Shown here: in pieces, positions 59,259 to 64,000 of the stretch
How positions within the stretch are numbered: position 1 is the stretch's first letter
Layout of the letters: the number at the start of each line of letters is the position of its first letter
Source of the DNA: Theobroma cacao
Lineage: Eukaryota > Streptophyta > Magnoliopsida > Malvales > Malvaceae
Direction of reading: 5' to 3'
NCBI RefSeq assembly: GCF_000208745.1
Contig: NC_030852.1
Location: 14,763,956-14,827,955 of the forward strand
DNA: 64,000 nt
Notes under the pieces: model-generated
The model's database searches: none
Seen by the model: the letters and a program-made list of their open reading frames with translations, nothing else
What the model was told of the DNA's origin: nothing
Program-made: the position numbers and the translations under genes

Positions 59259-59782
59259 GTATATAAATTAGGCCTAAATAGATAAAATAAAGCAATAAGT
59301 AAACATCATGCATAAACTATTTAAAACAAGGTTTTAAAATTTTAAATTGTTCTCCCACTATTTTCTACAAGATGATAACTCTTCATATCACCTCGAGAGA
59401 TCTCTACTAGGATTCTCTTAGTGGGCTAGGATCCCATCCATATAGTCATGGACTTGAGTGTGCTCAACAAACCATGATAGATAGATTAGGTAGGTAATTG
59501 AGCTTACCAATTGTATCTCTATACAACTCCTAGATCAGCTAGGCGACAACACATTATCTAAACATATCATATATGTTTCGCCTAGCCTTTGCCTCTAGTT
59601 TCCATAATAATCAAGTTTCCAAGCATCCAGATTTTATGAAACTAGTTGACTAAGACCCACCAATAGCTCAAACATACTTGTGTAAAAGTGTGGCCTTGAG
59701 TGTGCTTAACAAGCCTCCGATTAAAAAAGTAGCCAAGTTATCTTGCTATATGGTGGAAGGCAACTTAATCATACGTGGTATG
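59259..59782 (-). other. leader of the gag-only element, no primer site seen
   Basis: AT-rich text with no gene. The primer binding site expected next to a 5' LTR does not appear before the Copia insertion at 59783, so the leader is longer than 520 bp. Confidence 0.45.
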
Positions 59783-60048
59783 TGTTGGCTCCATTAGTTT
59801 TTGATGATAATAAAACATTCTCATTTATTTGTGTCTAATATCTTTACTTGAGTGTGCAGGAAAATTAATATATGAAATTAATTATTTAACTCTTCAAAGA
59901 GTATATCAAGAGAAAAAGAGGGATAAAAATAACAAGATGTAACTGTCTAACAAGGAGGAAGCCTATTGGTGAAACAAGGAAGAATGTTGGTTGACCAAGT
60001 TTTAAGTTGGAGGAATGACAGGTTGAAGAGTTTGAGAAATAGAACCAA

Positions 60049-60140
60049 CTTAGTCGACCAAGTCAGTCGACTAAGTGCTCTCTGCCAGAATCTGTAACCT
60101 GAAACAGAACCAACTTAGTCGACCAAGTCAGTCGACTAAG
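60049..60140. repeat. TTAGTCGACCAAGTCAGTCGACTAAG word cluster
   Basis: Two copies of a double word (CTTAGTCGACCAAG then TCAGTCGACTAAG) are separated by about 45 bp of partly duplicated text. They occupy the place of the seven-word cluster in the sister LTR at 48379, so copy number and arrangement differ between two LTRs of one family. Confidence 0.85.
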
Positions 60141-60987
60141 AACTCTCTATCTGCAAATTGAACCAGAGCACTACAAGACAAATTAACGGCTAGAACTCAT
60201 CCTCAACTGTTTCCAACGGGTATAAAATTGCCAAACTGCCATTAGAGTTGCATCTCCAAGTATAAAAGTGTGAAACCTTGTTAAGCTCGATTAAAAGACG
60301 GTATTATACCGAGTGGTACAACTAAGTTAAATCGAGCCTTGAACTAGTTCAAATAGAAATTCTAAGAGGAATTTGAAAATTTTGAAACCCACAGAATGGC
60401 TTAGAATAGTGATTTGGAGTTCAAGGTCCAGTTTGGAGTCCATCAGGAAAATTGACCGATTAGGGACAAAACGGTCATTTTACCATTTGATGATAAAATG
60501 GGGATTTTTAGCCAAGATTTGATCACATTTGACCAAAAGTAATTATATGAAATATAATTATGATTATTGGAGTATAAAATGATGTTTACTAGTGAAATAA
60601 ATTATGATTCCTGGTATTTTTGGAGTACAAGGGCAAAATGATAATTTTGCCACTAGAGGACTAAACGGGAATTTTTTTAAAATGAGTTTTTGCCCCATAT
60701 GGTTAATATTAATCAATGTTAGTGTTATTTGAGGTTGAAAAGTAGAAATAATTTGATTTCGGTACATTTCGGAGTATAGGGGCAAAATCGTAATTTTTTC
60801 ACTCCGGGGGCAAATCGGTAAATTTTTCGCCCCAACACTTGTCAAGGCCAAGGGATTTTATTCATTCCTGTAAATGGATAAACATGAGAAATGTGTGGTG
60901 GAGAGAGATTGCTTAATGGCTAAGTATGACACATGGACCAATGGAATGGTGACATGTGTCAAAATCTCATCCATTCATTATTTTCTT

Positions 60988-60995
60988 TATAAAAG
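60988..60995 (+). promoter_or_regulatory. TATA box of the mosaic LTR
   Basis: TATAAAAG lies 720 bp into the LTR, followed by CAGCCCATTTCTCCCAT, the leader text shared with the LARD-like LTRs. Confidence 0.5.
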
Positions 60996-62040
60996 GCATA
61001 AAAATCAGCCCATTTCTCCCATAGTGATCAGCCAAACCAGAAGAGAAGAGAAACCAAGGAAGAACAAGCCCTAGGTGGGAAAAATCAAAGAGAAAGTGTT
61101 GGAATTCAAGGAAACAAGCTAGGTAAGTTAAAATTTCTTTAATTCTCCTTGATACCTAGCTTACCCATGCTTTTGTTCTTGATTTCCATGGTTGAATATT
61201 GAGTTATCATGATGAATTCAATTCTGAAAAATGGGTATGGAAGAGGAATTGTTGTTGGAATAATTTGATTTTAGACTATGTTAGTGTTTAGGGATAGTTA
61301 AGCATGGTTATGAACAAAAACACAAAAGAAATATTCAATTTCTCTAGGGTTCCTTGTTGGTCGAACCATGAGGGCTGAATATCAATGGGGGATTGTTTTT
61401 ATTTCAAGGAAAATGGCTTGGAAAATGATGAATTAAGGTGAAACGGTTATGTAGAAAAATTTTCGGTGCTAGTGCACCAAATGATCGAATTTTTCTATAA
61501 GGAACTGTGAGGGTTCTAATGCTGAATTTGGCTTTATTTAAATGGTATGCGGTAAATTAAGGTATTAGGGGAGAAATGGATTAATTTGGAGTGAAATTGG
61601 ATGCACTGGCCAACTTATCGGATGAAAAATCGACTTAGGCCAGTATTGAGTCTAGATGGCTACCCATGCATTTTTCATTTCATATCATATATATATCGAG
61701 CTTGAAATAGCCTCTGACTGTTAGACACAATTTAATTGGAATATGTGTCATGGATTATGGCTAGGTGGTGAGCCATTGGATACGGGTAAAGGACTGTACC
61801 CGCGGACTAAAAATAAGAGTATTTCTACTCCTAATACAGGTGAGTGGACTTGCATTTCAAACTTATTTTGGGGAATATGAAAGATTCTATCCAACTTGTC
61901 TTAAAAAATGTACCTTGGGAACAAGCTTTTAGTAAAATGATTTTATATTGTGAAAATGTGCTATACAATGATTTATGTGTTATCACAATATGATAAAATG
62001 CATGATATGCATTGGATGCTTCTTTGCATGTTGATTTGGA

Positions 62041-62329
62041 CCCGGTTATGTGCGAGTAGGAGTGCATATAAGCCGTTGCTGACCCGGCTATGTGAGAGTA
62101 GGAGTGCACATAAGCCATTGCTGACCCGGCTATGTACGAGTAGGAGTGAACATAAGCCGTTGCTGACCCGGCTATGTACGAGTAGGAGTGCACATAAGCT
62201 GTTGCTAACCCTACTATGTGCGAATAGGAGTGCACATAAGCCGTTGCTGTCCCGGCTATGTGCTAGTGGGAGTGCACATAAGCCGTTGCTGACCCGGCTA
62301 TATGTGAGTGGGAGTACGCATAAGCCGTT
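62041..62329 (+). repeat. 42-bp minisatellite, seven units
   Basis: Six complete 42-bp units (first bases at 62041, 62083, 62125, 62167, 62209 and 62251) and a partial seventh from 62293. Each reads CCCGGCTATGTGCGAGTAGG then AGTGCACATAAGCCGTTGCTGA. The unit length is a multiple of three, so both strands keep long open frames across it; these are not genes. Confidence 0.95.
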
Positions 62330-62540
62330 TCATATGAGATGATGATGATGGGATGGTGTGCATGATGATGATGATGGGATGGTGTGCATGTTGATGATGG
62401 GTATATGGTTGTAAATGCAAATATGTAAGCATTTGTTTTGCTGGAATTTGGAAGTTTACATGTGTTACATGTTGCTATTGTTATTTTAGCAGGATGACTT
62501 GTTTTAAGTGAAAAATGAGACTTTTTCCTTGATGTTCTGG

Positions 62541-62575
62541 TTCTCGCTGCAGCGAGAATGAAGTTCGCTACAGCG
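62541..62575. repeat. TTCTCGCTGCAGCGAGAA palindromes
   Basis: A perfect 18-bp palindrome at 62541-62558 is followed by a partial copy, TTCGCTACAGCGAGAA, ending near 62579. The LTR at 3385 has about twelve copies at the same place, so the cluster expands or contracts. Confidence 0.85.
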
Positions 62576-63818
62576 AGAAACTTTCTATCCATTTTGCTAA
62601 CTTGTGGGTTTTTGCCATACATCCCATTTCTTTGGTACCATAGTTGAGCATGGATTTTTGTAAAGTGATTTACTCATGTGGGGTTTACATGAGGGGTTTA
62701 AAGGAGCTAAAACAATTGCATGGTTTTGAGAAAATGAATGCATCATGATTTCGATAAGCATTCCTTATGGTATGCTTGTTCCCTTCTTGTTCACTCATTG
62801 AATATTGTACTCACGTTTTATAAAAAATTCATGTTTACAGATCAGGTGACTATTGGACCCCAGATCGAGGAGTCCCCGTAGTGCATTTCCTGGGTATGTG
62901 TCTGGCATTCGATAGTAATCCCTTTTATTGTAAATGTCTCCGCTGGAAGTCATGGGTCCTTTTGTATTGTGAATACAATCTAATAATGTGAATATGTGTA
63001 TGCAATGTAAATTGCTAAATACATGACTGGTATAGTACATGTATATCATTATCGATAATGCCATTGTGTTTTGGCTATGTTCACACCCGTGACAAGGTGT
63101 GTGTGTATGCATGATATGATAAATTTGTTAAGGAAAAGTAAATGGATAGGCTTGCTTGGGTTTAGTGAGCTATGCTCATTGAGCTCAAGTGCCGGTCATG
63201 GCCCGGGAAATTGGGTCGTGACAAAAAGGGTCTTCCAACAATTAGAAACAAGTTTTTAGAAGCCTTGAATGAGATTTGAGCTATAAAAAGTTAAAAAAAC
63301 CAGAAAATCTTCACTGCACTTGTCTGCACTTGAACGCCTACTCTTTGCATTTGTATTTTGCACTCAATCTTCTATCAATCAGATCAACTAGTGATCATAG
63401 GTACTTTCTTTTACTACTTTTCTTATATTCTTAGAGTGAGGAAGTCACTCTAAGGAGTTATTCAAGCTTGGGATAGCTTGATTGTTGTAGGTTGTGGTTG
63501 AGCCTTGGAAAAACCACTTTGGGTTTTAGTTTAGCCCGTGAAAAACTAGTGTAAAAGGTTTTGGCTGAGCCTTAAAAAGTCATTGTAAAGCTTGGTGAAA
63601 GCTTATGAATTTCACCAGTTCTTAGTGGATTTGTTGGAAAAATCCTAGGTTGGATAATCAAGGTAGTGGATGTAGGTCTTGGACCGAACCACTATAAATT
63701 ACTGCGCATTATGTACTCTGGTTTTATTTTCTTTGTTCTAAAAATTAATTTCTCATCTTGTTAAGAGCCGAGTTGTGCTATTCACCCCCCTCTAGCATAT
63801 TTTATTGGGACCAACAAG

Positions 63819-63830
63819 TGGTATCAGAGC
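63819..63830 (+). other. primer binding site, initiator tRNA-Met
   Basis: TGGTATCAGAGC is an exact match to the plant initiator-Met primer site, 2 nt after the LTR end ACCAACA. Confidence 0.9.
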
Positions 63831-63873
63831 TAGTTCCCTGTTATTAAGGTCTAACACCCTTGGGAAGATCCAA

Positions 63874-64000
63874 ATGGCTCTCCAAAAATCTATAGTTGCT
63901 AAGGGACAGTCCATAAACAGACCACCTCTATTTGATGGCTCAAATTACCCCTATTGGAGTATTAGAATGTCAATTTATGTAAGGGCAATAGATTATGAGA
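63874..64000 (+). CDS. Copia gag, N-terminal 42 codons, cut by window edge
   Basis: ATG lies 43 bp after the primer site. The frame reads MALQKSIVAKGQSINRPPLF followed by DGSNYPYWSIRMSIYVRAID, the conserved start of Copia gag (a Pro-Pro-Leu-Phe-Asp-Gly...Tyr-Trp block). No stop is present in the visible part. Gag would form the cytoplasmic particle in which reverse transcription takes place. Its promoter LTR is interrupted at the TATA box. Confidence 0.85.
   Translation, partial: MALQKSIVAKGQSINRPPLFDGSNYPYWSIRMSIYVRAIDYE

Larger units (their letters stand above)
55288..59782 (-). mobile_element. gag-only Copia-like element (TR-GAG-like), minus strand
   Basis: On the minus strand it has a leader (59782-59259), a gag ORF (59258-58398), about 1.0 kb without coding content, a polypurine tract (57361-57348) and a 3' LTR (57347-55288). 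No protease, integrase or reverse transcriptase lies between gag and the polypurine tract. This matches the described terminal-repeat elements that keep only gag and borrow enzymes. It splits the Copia integrase at 55287. The 5' LTR is not in the window, because a Copia element enters the leader at 59783. Confidence 0.6.
60269..63223 (+). mobile_element. mosaic solo Gypsy LTR, 2955 bp, duplication AAAAG
   Basis: It starts TGTGAAACC and ends GGGTCGTGACA, flanked by AAAAG at 60264-60268 and 63224-63228. The first ~1.57 kb follow the LTR family of 19400-25124: 60890-61020 mirrors the complement of 24530-24640 nearly base for base. From the GTGAGT at 61840 on it follows the family of 3385-6099, with the same minisatellite core, CTGCAG words and final 'GGCTTGCTTGGG...GGTCATGGCCC'. 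It sits inside the TATA box of the Copia LTR. Confidence 0.88.
59783..63816 (+). repeat. 5' LTR of the Copia element, 1074 bp plus insertion
   Basis: It starts TGTTGGCTCC and ends GGGACCAACA. Without the insertion (60269-63228) it is 1074 bp, against 1178 bp for the solo relative at 48120. Shared blocks include 'TTAGTTTTTGATGATAATAA' at the start and 'GGTTTTAGT', 'CTTGGTGAAAGCTT' and 'CAAGGTAGTGGATGTAGGTC' near the end. Confidence 0.88.
59783..64000 (+). mobile_element. Copia element, 5' end, running off the window
   Basis: It comprises a 5' LTR (59783-63816, split by a solo LTR), a primer site (63819) and a gag start (63874). It is the same family as the solo LTR at 48120. It is inserted in the leader of the gag-only element; GTATG (59778-59782) would be the target duplication. 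Whether the rest is intact cannot be seen. Confidence 0.85.

Noticed and set aside
62041..62329. CRISPR-like regular repeat
   Set aside because: The units are contiguous with no unique spacers, and the DNA is a plant LTR; it is a minisatellite.
61831..62342. Long open frames on both strands with a repeated 14-residue peptide
   Set aside because: They follow from the 42-bp tandem repeat, whose unit is a multiple of three. There is no protein signature, and they lie inside a solo LTR.

Overview
This window is nuclear DNA of a flowering plant, most likely a eudicot. The signs are spliced genes with canonical GT-AG introns, an R2R3-MYB gene, very AT-rich intergenic DNA, and layers of LTR retrotransposons of plant lineages (Athila-type and other Gypsy elements, and Copia). 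I cannot name the species.

Layout. (1) Positions 1-8616 hold old Gypsy-type LTR debris. It includes a solo LTR with an exact 5-bp target duplication (3385-6099) and a 620-bp Mutator-like MITE with 9-bp duplications (7435-8054). (2) Positions 8617-31433 are one Athila-like Gypsy element on the minus strand, truncated at its 3' LTR. It is split by a 15.6-kb non-autonomous LTR element (9542-25124, duplication ACTAC). Each ~3.0-kb LTR of that element is in turn split by a solo LTR (11524-14510, duplication AAATC; 21788-24518, duplication AATAG). (3) Positions 32.3-44.4 kb are a gene island with three spliced minus-strand genes: an LC8-type dynein light chain-like gene, an unrecognised four-exon coiled-coil gene, and an R2R3-MYB that looks like MYB35/TDF1, the tapetum regulator. 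(4) Positions 44.4-64 kb are a second retroelement block. A second Athila-like element carries a solo Copia LTR (48120-49297, duplication TGAGG). After it comes a nest up to six deep: Gypsy gag, then a Gypsy LTR, a Copia element, a gag-only Copia-like element, a Copia element, and a Gypsy solo LTR. The innermost insertion is exact (60269-63223, duplication AAAAG) and cuts the TATA box of its host LTR. The Copia host starts a gag gene that runs off the right edge.

The most unusual signal is a recurrent design. LTRs and untranslated regions of unrelated elements each carry a cluster of short degenerate palindromic words, with a different word per family: ACATCTATCGATAGATGT, CTTAGTCGACTAAG, TTCTCGCTGCAGCGAGAA, AGGATCGACC/GGTCGATCCT, TTGGCACC/GGTGCCAA, GCCGCGGCTT/AAGCCGCGG and GGAGCAC/GTGCTCC. 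Several Gypsy LTRs also share a GTGAGT...TTTCAG layout that resembles an intron and encloses variable minisatellites. One solo LTR is a mosaic of two LTR subfamilies joined at that GTGAGT.

All retroelement coding regions seen in full are broken by stops, frameshifts or deletions. The three island genes are the only intact cellular genes found. Similarity judgements were made by eye; no alignment or database search was run.
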